Source: Microvenator marinus
Lineage (GTDB): Bacteria; Myxococcota_A; Bradymonadia; Bradymonadales; Bradymonadaceae
Length of the DNA stretch: 64,000 nt
NCBI RefSeq assembly: GCF_007993755.1
Contig: NZ_CP042467.1
Span: 1,960,001 to 2,024,000 of the forward strand
Direction of reading: 5' to 3'
The notes under the pieces are model-generated. The model saw nothing but the letters and a program-made list of their open reading frames with translations, made no database searches and was not told the origin of the DNA. The translations under genes were made by a program, and so were the position numbers. Numbering within the stretch: the first letter of the stretch is position 1; each line of letters begins with the position of its first letter. Shown here piece after piece: positions 20,049 to 29,320 of the stretch.

Positions 20049-21367
20049 ACCCGAACCAGACACCACTTGCCGAACGCATGCGGCCTCGCTCTCTCGCAGA
20101 GTTCGTAGGTCAGGGTCATCTTTTGGACCAGGGCAAGTTTCTGGACAATGCGATCAAATCCAAACGGCTGCCGAGCATTATTCTCTGGGGACCTCCAGGA
20201 ACCGGCAAGACCACTCTCGCGGGGCTGCTCGCGCGTGAATTCGACGCACATTTTGTGATGCTTTCCGCTGTCCTGAGCGGCGTGAAGGATATTCGCGAGT
20301 CCGTAGAGACGGCGCGCCGAAACCAACAAGGCCTCTTTAAGAAGCCGACCATCCTTTTTGTGGATGAGGTTCATCGCTTCAACAAGGCCCAGCAAGACGC
20401 CTTGCTCCCTCATGTTGAGCGCGGAGATGTCACGCTCATTGGTGCAACTACTGAGAATCCCGCCTTTGAGGTTAATTCTGCGCTTCTCTCTCGCACACGG
20501 GTCTTGGTGCTCGAATCGCTTTCAGACGAAGCGATCAAGGGGATTGTTCTAAGGGCTTTGAGCGATGCTGAACACGGGCTTGGTGCGCTCCAACTTCGGA
20601 TGAGTGATGAGGCTTTGGAAGCATTAACACATCACGCATCGGGCGATGCACGGTCGGCGCTAAACACCTTGGAAGTCGCGGCACAAGCGGCCAATCCTAA
20701 AGGCACCGCCGGACATATTGAGATCACCAAGGCGCATATCGAAAGCGCCGCACAACGTGTGATCGTCAACTACGACAAGGCCGGAGAGCAGCACTACAAC
20801 ATCGTCTCGGCGTTCATCAAAAGTCTTCGCGGAAGCGACCCCGACGCAGCCATGCACTATATGGTCAGAATGTTGGAAGGCGGCGAGGACCCTCTTTTTA
20901 TCTTGCGACGCATGGTGATCTTCGCTTCCGAGGATATCGGGAATGCTGATCCGGCGGCGTTGCGTGTGGCGCTCGACGCTACGGATGCCTTCCGGCTCAT
21001 GGGGCTTCCTGAGGGTGTACTCCCGATGACTCAGGCCGTGACCTACCTCGCGTGTGCTCCAAAATCTAACGCTGTTCTCACGGCGTATCGCGACGCTCGG
21101 CGCGATGTGATGCAGCACCCCAATGCGCCCCTTCCTAAGCATCTTCTGAACGCCCCCACCAAGCTGCACAAAGAGCTCGGGCACGGCAGAGGCTACAAAT
21201 ACCCACATAATTTCGAGGGGAATTACGTGGTCGAAAATTATCTGCCCGTGCCGCTCTCCAAGGCCATCTACTACCAACCCAGCGATCAGGGCGACGAAGC
21301 CAAGATCCGAGTCCGACTCGAGGAGCTTCGACAAGCGCGCTCCAACATTGCCCAAGGTGAGGATTAG
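20045..21367 (+). CDS. rarA: Replication-associated recombination ATPase RarA (MgsA)
   Basis: This 440-residue AAA+ protein acts at stalled replication forks in bacteria. It shows [17 protein letters not shown] at the start, Walker [10 protein letters not shown], sensor region [15 protein letters not shown] with Walker [20 protein letters not shown], and the C-terminal tetramerisation part with [25 protein letters not shown] and GYKYPHNF, all characteristic of RarA. The start is TTG, overlapping the previous stop (TTGA). Length is normal. Confidence 0.96.
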   Translation: MNPNQTPLAERMRPRSLAEFVGQGHLLDQGKFLDNAIKSKRLPSIILWGPPGTGKTTLAGLLAREFDAHFVMLSAVLSGVKDIRESVETARRNQQGLFKKPTILFVDEVHRFNKAQQDALLPHVERGDVTLIGATTENPAFEVNSALLSRTRVLVLESLSDEAIKGIVLRALSDAEHGLGALQLRMSDEALEALTHHASGDARSALNTLEVAAQAANPKGTAGHIEITKAHIESAAQRVIVNYDKAGEQHYNIVSAFIKSLRGSDPDAAMHYMVRMLEGGEDPLFILRRMVIFASEDIGNADPAALRVALDATDAFRLMGLPEGVLPMTQAVTYLACAPKSNAVLTAYRDARRDVMQHPNAPLPKHLLNAPTKLHKELGHGRGYKYPHNFEGNYVVENYLPVPLSKAIYYQPSDQGDEAKIRVRLEELRQARSNIAQGED

Positions 21368-21409
21368 CGGTAAACCGCCTCTAGTTTATGAATTGATTTG
21401 AGGTGTTCA

Positions 21410-22138
21410 ATGATAAAGCGGGCGATTATTGCCGGCATCTTAAGTGCCGTCATCTTACCACTTTCTGCTCAGGCTCAGACCAAGCCGGTTCGAGTCTCCG
21501 CCAAGGCCATCGTCGGGTTTAATCATATGGCGCCGCCTAACGATCCGGCCGGCGAGCCTACGCTCCTAAGTGGCGCAGGCTATTCCGGACTCGGGTTCGG
21601 CGGCGGTTTGGGTGCTATGGCAACCGTGGCGAATCTTAGCGTCGGGGATCTCTATGTGGCGCTAGACTTTCTTTGGGTTTCACATAGCGGTGAAGGCTCG
21701 GCGAGCAGCCCTTCCACCGGTCAAAGTCGCACGGTGGTCTTTGATGCGAACACCATTCATCTTCCGATGATGGTAGGGATTTCCAACAAGTCAAAGAGCC
21801 TGAGTTACCGATTCTCACTTGGTCCAGAAGTCCTTCTAGGAATGGGCACCACATCGACGATCACCGAAGAGAATCTACCGGGCGATCCTCAACCATTGCT
21901 CACTACGCCGGTCACCCACGTGGGTGTTGGCGCGGTGATCGGGTTCGATTGGCAAGCCTCCGAAAGCCTCATCGTCCCAGTTGACCTCAGAATCACCTGG
22001 GACCCTAGCGTGGCCACAACCACGCGCGAGCGATTTGATAATTATCGTTCCGCAGCAGAGCCTGGGGCATATCAAGTGGCTTGGGACTGGTTCTTTGCTC
22101 TTAGCGTGGGCCTCGATTACCTGGTCCGAAACGAGTAG
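21410..22138 (+). CDS. Predicted outer-membrane beta-barrel protein
   Basis: The 242-residue product has a signal peptide (MIKRAIIAGILSAVILPLS, cleavage near AQAQ) and then alternating short strands rich in Gly, Tyr and aromatic residues, such as YSGLGFGGGLGAMATV, LYVALDFLWVSHSG and YQVAWDWFFALSVGLDYLV. This pattern fits an outer-membrane barrel of about eight strands. No specific family is recognised. The ATG at 21410 has a GAGG site at good distance; an upstream TTG is unlikely. It is followed after 2 nt by the membrane protein at 22141. Confidence 0.7.
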   Translation: MIKRAIIAGILSAVILPLSAQAQTKPVRVSAKAIVGFNHMAPPNDPAGEPTLLSGAGYSGLGFGGGLGAMATVANLSVGDLYVALDFLWVSHSGEGSASSPSTGQSRTVVFDANTIHLPMMVGISNKSKSLSYRFSLGPEVLLGMGTTSTITEENLPGDPQPLLTTPVTHVGVGAVIGFDWQASESLIVPVDLRITWDPSVATTTRERFDNYRSAAEPGAYQVAWDWFFALSVGLDYLVRNE

Positions 22139-22140
22139 CC

Positions 22141-22638
22141 ATGAGCGAGAAGAAAGACAAAGAGTTTGTGTCCCAGAACGAATTTGAAGAGATGTGGACC
22201 CAGGCACGGCACCGCGCAGGCCTTCAGGGCAAGTCGGGCCCGAGCCGAGAGCTCTTTATCTATCCCATCCTTGTGCTCTACGCCGGATTCTTCTTCGGCC
22301 CCTTCGGCACGGCGCTGATGGCGATGGCCACGTTAAAATGGCGCGTTCCGTTGCGGCAGGCTGCCATTTTCACGGGGCTAGCCGGCACGACATGGTTCAT
22401 TATTCTTGGGGTTACCGAGTACTATTTGGGACGTTGGTCGGCGTTCGAGCTACAATTTGCGCGCTCGACGCTAAACTTCCTCTGCGGCATGTCCATCTAC
22501 ACGATTCTAAGGCTCTACATTCGTGAGACGCACTCGGCGTCGAAGCTCACTCTGCACCGTACAATCGCCGCCACCATCGTCTTGGTCGCCCTATTCTTCA
22601 TCATCTCGCCGACCATGCACATCACGCTTGGTCGCTAA
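22141..22638 (+). CDS. Hypothetical multi-pass membrane protein
   Basis: The 165-residue protein has a charged N-terminus (about 38 residues) and then about four hydrophobic helices around residues 40-62, 70-92, 105-125 and 142-160. The ATG lies 2 nt after the barrel gene's stop, so the two are probably translated together. I do not recognise the family. The short C-terminus ends four residues after the last helix. Confidence 0.7.
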   Translation: MSEKKDKEFVSQNEFEEMWTQARHRAGLQGKSGPSRELFIYPILVLYAGFFFGPFGTALMAMATLKWRVPLRQAAIFTGLAGTTWFIILGVTEYYLGRWSAFELQFARSTLNFLCGMSIYTILRLYIRETHSASKLTLHRTIAATIVLVALFFIISPTMHITLGR

Positions 22639-22641
22639 GAT

Positions 22642-23502
22642 TCAAGACACTACAAGGACGGGAATCTCGGAGTTTCTCAAGACGCGCTCCGCCGTGCTTC
22701 CGAGGAACCAACGCGCAAAGCCTTTTCGGCCGTGCGTTCCCATCACGATGAGGTCGGCGTCGAGTTTGGCCGCCAATTTCTTGATCGCAGCATCCGGACG
22801 CCCAACTTCAACGTACGAATGCTCAACCCCGAGGGCGGCGAGCTCTTCCTTTTGGCTGGCGACAAGGGCGTCTACGTGCGGGCGAATATCAGCCATCAAC
22901 GCACCAAGTGAAGGACGCACGACTTCGTGATCCACGTCCACAGCGTGCATCACGTGGAGCTCAGCCCCAAACCGATCCGCGAGGGATTTCGCGTGTTTCA
23001 ATGCGGCCTCGGAGCCGGCACTAAAATCGGTGGCGAAGAGAATGCGCTTGAAAGGCTCCACACTTTTAAGGGGTGGAACCGCCAAAACGGGGACTTTGGT
23101 CTCACGAACCAAATGGTTTGTCGTCCGCCCAAAGAACAAGTGCTGCAAACGGCTCTCGCCAACTGTTCCAGCCACGATAAAGCTTGGCTTGCGCGCCTCT
23201 GCTTCCTCGATGATCGCTTCGGCAGGCTGTCCAAATCGCACCACGGTGGTGTAGCTCGTTCGCTCAGACTCAGGCACGGCCGCCTCGTAGGTCTTTTTGA
23301 GCTCTTCGTTTGCTTCTTTGGAAGCGGCCGATTCGATCTCGTCTGCAGTCTCGTAGAGTACACGCCAGGCGTTATCATCGCCGGCGAAGTCTACGGCATG
23401 CATAAGCGTTAGAGGCTCGTCAAAGCGTTGAGATAGTAGCGACGCTACCCTTACCGCAGACTTGGCGTTTTCTGAGAAATCTGTTGCAACTAAAATCGTC
23501 AT
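22642..23502 (-). CDS. Tandem-domain universal stress protein
   Basis: The 286-residue protein has two UspA domains. Domain 1 starts at ILVATDFSENAK and ends near VPVLAVP; domain 2 starts RILFATDFSAGSE and ends at VPVLVVS. The second domain has an intact ATP-binding signature, GTHGRKGFARWFLGST. In the first the equivalent reads GTVGESRLQHLFFGRT, which departs from the usual GxHG and GS. I chose the ATG at 23502, which has a GAGG site. The upstream 221-bp region is shared with the divergent vWA lipoprotein gene and contains a perfect 12-bp palindrome. Confidence 0.93.
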   Translation of the reverse strand: MTILVATDFSENAKSAVRVASLLSQRFDEPLTLMHAVDFAGDDNAWRVLYETADEIESAASKEANEELKKTYEAAVPESERTSYTTVVRFGQPAEAIIEEAEARKPSFIVAGTVGESRLQHLFFGRTTNHLVRETKVPVLAVPPLKSVEPFKRILFATDFSAGSEAALKHAKSLADRFGAELHVMHAVDVDHEVVRPSLGALMADIRPHVDALVASQKEELAALGVEHSYVEVGRPDAAIKKLAAKLDADLIVMGTHGRKGFARWFLGSTAERVLRNSEIPVLVVS

Positions 23503-23580
23503 GACAACCTCACCTTTGAAAATTTCTTGGTCACGGTAATTGAGCGTAACCCGCGCATCAATCGCCACACTCAAATCTCC

Positions 23581-23592
23581 TCACAATTGTGA
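23581..23592. promoter_or_regulatory. 12-bp palindrome in divergent intergenic region
   Basis: TCACAATTGTGA is a perfect inverted repeat in the 221-bp gap between the universal stress protein gene and the vWA lipoprotein gene. It could be an operator for either promoter, but it is short enough to be chance. Confidence 0.4.
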
Positions 23593-23623
23593 CAATTCCA
23601 AGCTCAAATCGACATCTAGCAGT

Positions 23624-23651
23624 TTGACCCTCCCTTACATGTAGGTATCAT
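23624..23651 (+). promoter_or_regulatory. Predicted sigma-70-type promoter of the vWA lipoprotein gene
   Basis: TTGACC (23624-23629) and TATCAT (23646-23651) are separated by 16 bp, a near-consensus pair. The start codon at 23724 would leave a leader of about 65 nt containing a GGGAG ribosome-binding site. Confidence 0.5.
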
Positions 23652-23723
23652 GCGCGTGAGATATTGTATCCGCGGCTCGGAATCTGTACTCTTTGTGTGG
23701 ATGAGCTTTACTCGGGAGAAACC

Positions 23724-25532
23724 ATGACGCGAAAACTTTACGTTGCAGCCCTGGCGCTGTTGATGATTTCCTGTTCTGACACGGATGGACCGTCGGGCAA
23801 GAAGACCGAATGCCCCTCTGGTCAGTCTTTTAATCCGGTAACTGGCCAGTGCTCGGTCGGTGGCGGAACCAACAACAACACGATTGGTGGGACGAACAAC
23901 ACCAATAATAATTCAACGGGCGGTAATACAGACCCGTTTGCGGACACAGACGGCGACGGATTCCTAGATCGCTTTGATAACTGCCCGGGAATTGCAAATC
24001 CCGATCAGGCGGACTCAGAGGGCGACGGAATCGGTGACCCTTGTGATAACTGCCCTGATATTGCGAACTTCGATCAGGCAGATTCCGACAACGATGGCGT
24101 CGGGGACGCTTGCGACCCTGATACCGTGGACCCGGGTTCACTCTACAACCCAAATCGTGATGATGACGGCGATGGTGTGCCTGATAGCGTGGATAATTGT
24201 GGAGGCGTAGCAAATCCTGATCAGGCGGACGCCGATGGAGACTCCCTCGGAGACGCCTGTGATAACTGCCCTAATGTGGCAAACTACGACCAAACCGACA
24301 CTTCCGGTAACGGCGTGGGTGATGCCTGCTCGCCTCAGCCTGTCGGCCAGGTTTGCGGAAATCAGGAATCTGAGTTCACGCTCGTTGAGCCGAACATTTA
24401 CGTGCTCCTCGACCGCTCTGGCTCCATGGGATTTGGTGGCGGCTCAGGGATCAATGCGGAGCCCATGCGAAGTGCCCGTCAAGCACTGGACCAAATCGCG
24501 GACCAACTTTCGGGCGATATCCGATTTGGTTTCGGAACCTACCAAACGGGTTCATGCCCAGGACTCGAGCACCGTCTCGATATGGGACTCCACGCACCTG
24601 CAACTCTGAAAGCATCGTGGTCAGGCGTCACGCCGGGCGGCGGAACGCCAACCGCAGGTGCACTTGATGCGCTTCGTACACAGAATCGTCTCGCTGAAGC
24701 TGGTGACCCGAACGACGCTGTCCGTACAAAAGCGGTTGTTCTGATCACCGACGGTGATCCGAATGACTGTGGCGGGCAGACCGGCTCGGTCAGCGCTGCT
24801 GCGGCCTTGTTTGCGCAAAACATCCCGGTCTACGTGGTGGCCTACAACTTTGGCGGTTTCGAAGGAAACCTCAATAACGTGGCACAAGCCGGCGGAACAG
24901 ACGCTCCCGGTAACGACCGATTCTACACGGCCAATAGCCAGGCAGCCCTCGTAACGGCGCTTCAGAATATCGCAAGTGCCGCGATCTCGTGCTCGTACAC
25001 GCTCAACCCAGTTCCGCCAGACGGAAACAAGATCTGGGTTGAAGTTGGTGGCAACTACATCCAGCGCGACCCTGCAAACGGCTACAGCTACGACGCGAAC
25101 AACAACACGTTGACCATTCACGGCCAGTCTTGCACCACGCTTCGTTCACTCGATCCAAACGGTCCTGTGACGCCGCTACGCATTACGATGGGCTGCGCAA
25201 CGCCTTGCGTACCGGGCGAGGAAGTCTGCGACTACCAGGACAACGACTGCGACGGCGAGATCGATGAAGGTTGCGAAGAGTGCAGCCCAGAAATCTGCGA
25301 CGGCATCGACAATAACTGTAACGGTGTGATCGACGAGGGATGCCCAGACTGTAAGTTTGACGGAGAGTCCTGTACTGACGCCGCGGAATGCTGCAACAAC
25401 TCGTGTGAGAACGGCGTTTGTGGTCCTCCATGCCGTCCGATTAACTCGACTTGCCTTGTTGATGACGATTGCTGCGGTGGCGTTTGCGCCAAGGGCCCGA
25501 ACGACACTGTCGGTGTCTGTATCGGCCAGTAA
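23724..25532 (+). CDS. vWA lipoprotein with TSP3 and MopE-like repeats
   Basis: The 602-residue protein has a signal peptide with lipobox (LLMISC, Cys17), then an Asn/Gly/Thr linker. Thrombospondin type 3 calcium-binding repeats follow (several DxDxDGxxDxxDNCP units, roughly residues 70-210). A von Willebrand A domain has the MIDAS motif LDRSGSM and the downstream ITDGDPND. The C-terminal part has two Put_metal_bind-type motifs, [16 protein letters not shown] and [16 protein letters not shown], and then a Cys-rich module. It should be surface-exposed and calcium-binding, perhaps in adhesion. The ATG at 23724 has a GGGAG site. A hairpin and T-run follow the stop. Confidence 0.9.
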   Translation: MTRKLYVAALALLMISCSDTDGPSGKKTECPSGQSFNPVTGQCSVGGGTNNNTIGGTNNTNNNSTGGNTDPFADTDGDGFLDRFDNCPGIANPDQADSEGDGIGDPCDNCPDIANFDQADSDNDGVGDACDPDTVDPGSLYNPNRDDDGDGVPDSVDNCGGVANPDQADADGDSLGDACDNCPNVANYDQTDTSGNGVGDACSPQPVGQVCGNQESEFTLVEPNIYVLLDRSGSMGFGGGSGINAEPMRSARQALDQIADQLSGDIRFGFGTYQTGSCPGLEHRLDMGLHAPATLKASWSGVTPGGGTPTAGALDALRTQNRLAEAGDPNDAVRTKAVVLITDGDPNDCGGQTGSVSAAAALFAQNIPVYVVAYNFGGFEGNLNNVAQAGGTDAPGNDRFYTANSQAALVTALQNIASAAISCSYTLNPVPPDGNKIWVEVGGNYIQRDPANGYSYDANNNTLTIHGQSCTTLRSLDPNGPVTPLRITMGCATPCVPGEEVCDYQDNDCDGEIDEGCEECSPEICDGIDNNCNGVIDEGCPDCKFDGESCTDAAECCNNSCENGVCGPPCRPINSTCLVDDDCCGGVCAKGPNDTVGVCIGQ

Positions 25533-25558
25533 TGCCGGTCTAAAATTTGGCTAGAAGC

Positions 25559-25604
25559 GGCCCTTTCTGTCACGCAAAGTGCGTGGCATAAAGGGCCATG
25601 TTTT
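25559..25604 (+). terminator. Near-perfect hairpin with T-run overlapping the helicase start
   Basis: Bases 25559-25576 pair with 25580-25597 around an AAG loop, with one mismatch and one G-T wobble in 18 bp (GGCCCTTT pairs with AAAGGGCC, CACGCA with TGCGTG). TTTTT follows at 25600-25604. It looks like an intrinsic terminator for the vWA gene. The helicase ATG at 25598 abuts the stem with no Shine-Dalgarno sequence. Confidence 0.7.
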
Positions 25605-28600
25605 TGCTACCCGACCTCAACGAAATCCCCCACCTTTACTCGTCGCCTCTAGGGCGAGTATGGCGCCTTGAAGCCGAAGAACTCGGACTCCAAGACACCT
25701 TGCATTCTCATTTTTTGGTGCGGAAATTGCCGGCATCTGGCTCGTTTCTGACCACGTCTGCGATGCTTGGGTTGGCAGCAACCACTGAGTCGAGAGTTGG
25801 ACGCCCCGCAACACACTGGCTGCAGGATAAAGGCGGTGTCTACATCGCCACGCCCAGTACTCCTCATCAGGTTCCGATCTTGGAATCGAGCGCTCCATTG
25901 ACCTTTCACGACGCGGTCGAATCATGGCGCCCGATTGCGCTTGCCGTTCAGCATTGCCACTCGAAGGGGCTCACGCATGGAAACGTCAATCCATGGTCGG
26001 TGCACCGAGATAGAGAGCTCATACTGCTGGATGCGGGCACATGGATCGCGGACGCCCCGGGCGTTTCTCAATGGTGGCCACAGAGTGTGAGGCGCGCGGA
26101 GAGTCACCTTAGAGAATGCGGCACCAAAGATGATGTCTTAAACCTCGCACGCCTGCTTGTCTGGCTGACACGACCTGGCGATCCCGAGGCCGCACCAAGT
26201 CTTGAGCACCTGCCTGCATGGGCCATTGCGCCGCTCGCAAGTGTGCTCAATGACGAAGGGCATATCACGCGTGTTTCAGACCTACTCAAAGCGCTCGCAC
26301 CAGCTCCCATCCTGAGTGAGTCCAACACCGAGGCTACGAATTCGGTGCTCTTTGCGCGCGTCTCACACGTGGAAGATATTCAACATCCGACCAAGGGGCC
26401 CGGCATCAAGTTCTGGCTGCTTCACCCGAGACCCGAGGCTGAAAACTCGGCAACCAGGGCCCAGGGCGCCTTTTTCTACAAAGCGTCTCACGGAGATGTT
26501 TACAATAGCATCGCCCATATCTGGGAGGGCGCTGAGGTCAATATCCTCGATGCTCTCGAGGTCGAGGACTCCAAAGGCCGCGTATTCTTGAGCGCGAAAC
26601 CCGAGACGCTTCCGGTGATTGAGCCACATTGGCCAGTTACGGTCACTAATGTTCTCAAGGCCGACGGCTGCGTAAGTCGCATGCTCGTCGACACCCGAGA
26701 AGACGAGCTGCCGAATATCCACCTGATCTTCGGGTCCTTGGTCCACGAGTTCCTGGAGTACACGCGCCGAGATCCTGAGCTCGACTTCTACTCGCTATGG
26801 GAGCAGGTCCTTCCGAGGTACCGCGTAGGACTTCTGGCAGCCGGACTCGGCGAGTCGGACATGGAGAAGTTTGAAGAAGATGCTCGGGCTCATTTTAATA
26901 ATATCGTGGCGTTTGCGAGGGGGCGCTCACGCGAAAGAAGCGTCGAGAATCCCACTTGGACAGGCGATTATGTGGAGGTGAGCCGGTACTCTTCGATCTT
27001 CGGACTCGAGGGCCGTATTGACCTTGTGACCGAGCACGAGCGCGACGGTTTGCAGATCGTGGAGCTCAAGACAGGGAGCGCACGTGAAGAGCATTTGACC
27101 CAGCTTCGCTCCTACAAGCTCCTCTGGGACCCGTTGGTCCAGGAACAGAAGAAGGAGGTCTCGGGATACCTGCTCTACTCCAAGGATGCGTCTATGCGCT
27201 CGGCTCCGCTCGAGGACCCGATGCGGGAGCGCAGGTTGCTTCGCGCCCGAAACGCGCTCGTCGCATGGCACCGAAGTTCGGCGCGCGATCCTACCATCAT
27301 TCCGCAATATTTCATGGAAGTCCCGGAGGACTGTAATGCGCGGGCTTGCCGCTGGCGTAAAGAGACGTGCAAACGACAGACGGCCATTCTCGGTTTTGGA
27401 CAGGTAGAGCCGGAACCTAAGACTTGGAAAGGCTTCGAGCCCGAGCTTGTGGCCCGCGCACAGACTTGGTGGGCGCACTTTAATCATCTCCTCGAGATGG
27501 AGAACTGGGTCGAAGGCGAAGAACTAGGCCTGATGCTTCAAACGGGACGGCTCCGTGAACGCATCGATGGCTTCAGAGCCGCTCCAGGGCTGGAACTAGG
27601 CGGCTTTGATCGTGCGTCTGGTCGTGTGAATTTCACCGGAGATCACCGAAACATTTTCCATATCGGTCAGACGGTGATTGCACATCGCAACGACTTCCAC
27701 GGCTCTCATATTGTGCGGGCCCAGGTTGAGTCCGTTGGGCCCAATCACATCGAACTGGCCACTCAGGGAATGCCGGCCCCTGAGCAACTTCCGAGGTCAA
27801 ACTGGATCTTGGACGTTCTCCCGATGCGCATTGGTTATCGAAGCGCGCAGAGGTCCATCTATCGAATTCTAGATCAGCAACGCCCTGAAATTTTCGAGGT
27901 TCTCTTTAGGCCCGAATCAGCCCAGGCCGCCTCATTGATGGAGGCCCAAGATTGTGACGATACTCTTGAGACTCTGGACGTAGAGCTCAATGCTGACCAG
28001 ATGAATGCCGTGGTGCACGGGCTCAATGCACCTGTGGGGGCTCTGATTCAGGGGCCGCCCGGCACCGGCAAGACAACAGTGATTGCGCACCTTGCTCATG
28101 AACTCGCGCGCCAGGGTCAGTACGTCTTGGTGGCGGCCCAAACCAACACCGCCGTAGACACCATGCTTTCTCGAATCCTGGATGTAGGCTGGGTCGATTT
28201 TATCCGCGTGGGTACCCCTGAAAGGCACCCTCAACTCGCCGCGCGGCTGACCGCTCGTGGGCTTGCTGCGGACGAGTATTTTAGCGATTCGCTCGGACAG
28301 GTGACCCCGAAACTCGAACAACTCAAGAGACGGCTTCTCGAGGCGCCTATCACAGGAGTTACGGCCCACCGAGCTGCATCGAGCGACCTGATGTCCATCG
28401 CGACTCGAGCGCGAGGCCCCGTGCCTTGGGACGTGGTCATTGTGGACGAGGCCACTCAACTCACCGAGCCTATGACCCTTGCGGCCATTTCGCGTGCCAA
28501 GCGCTTCATCCTTGTGGGTGACCATCGCCAACTTCCTCCGGTAGTCCGGCACGAGAGCCTGATGACACCTTTTCATGAGGAGCTTTCCCGGCAACGCCTG

Positions 28601-29320
28601 AGTTCGAACGCCCCTCAACTTGACCTCTTTGGTGCCCCTGTGGTTCAGGAGCGGCCGATGGAGCTCAGAGGGCTTGACCAAAGCCTCTTTGAACGCCTCA
28701 TCAATGCGGGGCTAAGTTACACCATGCTCCGCGAGCAATATCGTATGAACGAAGAGATTATGGCGTTCTCAAACCGTCATTTCTACGATTCTGAACTCTT
28801 GGCCCATCCGTCCGTGGCAAAGAGGCGACTTGAGATTGAGGAAAGCTCTCCAAATCCGATTCTTGCGCCCAACAATCCCGTTGTTTTCGTCAATGTGGAG
28901 CCCAGTGAAGTTACCCAGGGACGCGACAATCCCGACGAGGCGAAAGCCAGCGCTGAATTGGTGGACGCGTTGATTCAAGCCGGTGTGGAGCCTCGAGAAA
29001 TAGGCGTTATCTCACCGTTTCGAGCTCAAGTTCACGCGATTCGAAAACTGCTCTTTGAGCGGCAGATTGCGGACGTGGACGTGGACACGGTGGAGCGGTA
29101 TCAGGGCAGTGAACGCGACGTGATTCTCGTCAGCCTGGTCAAGACAGAGCGTGCCGGCGAGTTCATCTCAGACGCGAGACGACTCAACGTAACGTTGACG
29201 CGAGCGCGCAAGAAGCTAATCATCCTCGGCTATCGAAGTTGCTTGATCGGCGACCCTTTGATGCGAGCACTCATCGAGCAAGACGAAACCCTATGCGTAG
29301 ATTGGCCACAACATTCCTGA
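25598..29320 (+). CDS. Pseudokinase-like/Dna2-like Fe-S nuclease/SF1 helicase fusion
   Basis: This is a 1240-residue DNA-processing protein. Residues about 1-240 resemble a degenerate protein kinase lobe: LTHGNVNPWSV (125-135) in place of HRDxKxxN, and LLDAGTW in place of DFG. Residues about 350-600 form a PD-(D/E)xK nuclease of the Cas4/Dna2 group, with H383, D475, and E489/K491 in VELKTG. A Cys before the core (C358) and three after it (C579, C584, C591) fit a 4Fe-4S cluster. Residues about 790-1215 are an SF1 helicase: Walker A GPPGTGKT (819-826), VDEATQ (949-954), GDHRQLPP (974-981), LREQYRM (1044-1050) and VTLTRARKK (1198-1206). The nuclease and helicase match Dna2. The kinase-like N-terminus is unusual and by eye. 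Confidence 0.85.
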   Translation: MFLLPDLNEIPHLYSSPLGRVWRLEAEELGLQDTLHSHFLVRKLPASGSFLTTSAMLGLAATTESRVGRPATHWLQDKGGVYIATPSTPHQVPILESSAPLTFHDAVESWRPIALAVQHCHSKGLTHGNVNPWSVHRDRELILLDAGTWIADAPGVSQWWPQSVRRAESHLRECGTKDDVLNLARLLVWLTRPGDPEAAPSLEHLPAWAIAPLASVLNDEGHITRVSDLLKALAPAPILSESNTEATNSVLFARVSHVEDIQHPTKGPGIKFWLLHPRPEAENSATRAQGAFFYKASHGDVYNSIAHIWEGAEVNILDALEVEDSKGRVFLSAKPETLPVIEPHWPVTVTNVLKADGCVSRMLVDTREDELPNIHLIFGSLVHEFLEYTRRDPELDFYSLWEQVLPRYRVGLLAAGLGESDMEKFEEDARAHFNNIVAFARGRSRERSVENPTWTGDYVEVSRYSSIFGLEGRIDLVTEHERDGLQIVELKTGSAREEHLTQLRSYKLLWDPLVQEQKKEVSGYLLYSKDASMRSAPLEDPMRERRLLRARNALVAWHRSSARDPTIIPQYFMEVPEDCNARACRWRKETCKRQTAILGFGQVEPEPKTWKGFEPELVARAQTWWAHFNHLLEMENWVEGEELGLMLQTGRLRERIDGFRAAPGLELGGFDRASGRVNFTGDHRNIFHIGQTVIAHRNDFHGSHIVRAQVESVGPNHIELATQGMPAPEQLPRSNWILDVLPMRIGYRSAQRSIYRILDQQRPEIFEVLFRPESAQAASLMEAQDCDDTLETLDVELNADQMNAVVHGLNAPVGALIQGPPGTGKTTVIAHLAHELARQGQYVLVAAQTNTAVDTMLSRILDVGWVDFIRVGTPERHPQLAARLTARGLAADEYFSDSLGQVTPKLEQLKRRLLEAPITGVTAHRAASSDLMSIATRARGPVPWDVVIVDEATQLTEPMTLAAISRAKRFILVGDHRQLPPVVRHESLMTPFHEELSRQRLSSNAPQLDLFGAPVVQERPMELRGLDQSLFERLINAGLSYTMLREQYRMNEEIMAFSNRHFYDSELLAHPSVAKRRLEIEESSPNPILAPNNPVVFVNVEPSEVTQGRDNPDEAKASAELVDALIQAGVEPREIGVISPFRAQVHAIRKLLFERQIADVDVDTVERYQGSERDVILVSLVKTERAGEFISDARRLNVTLTRARKKLIILGYRSCLIGDPLMRALIEQDETLCVDWPQHS

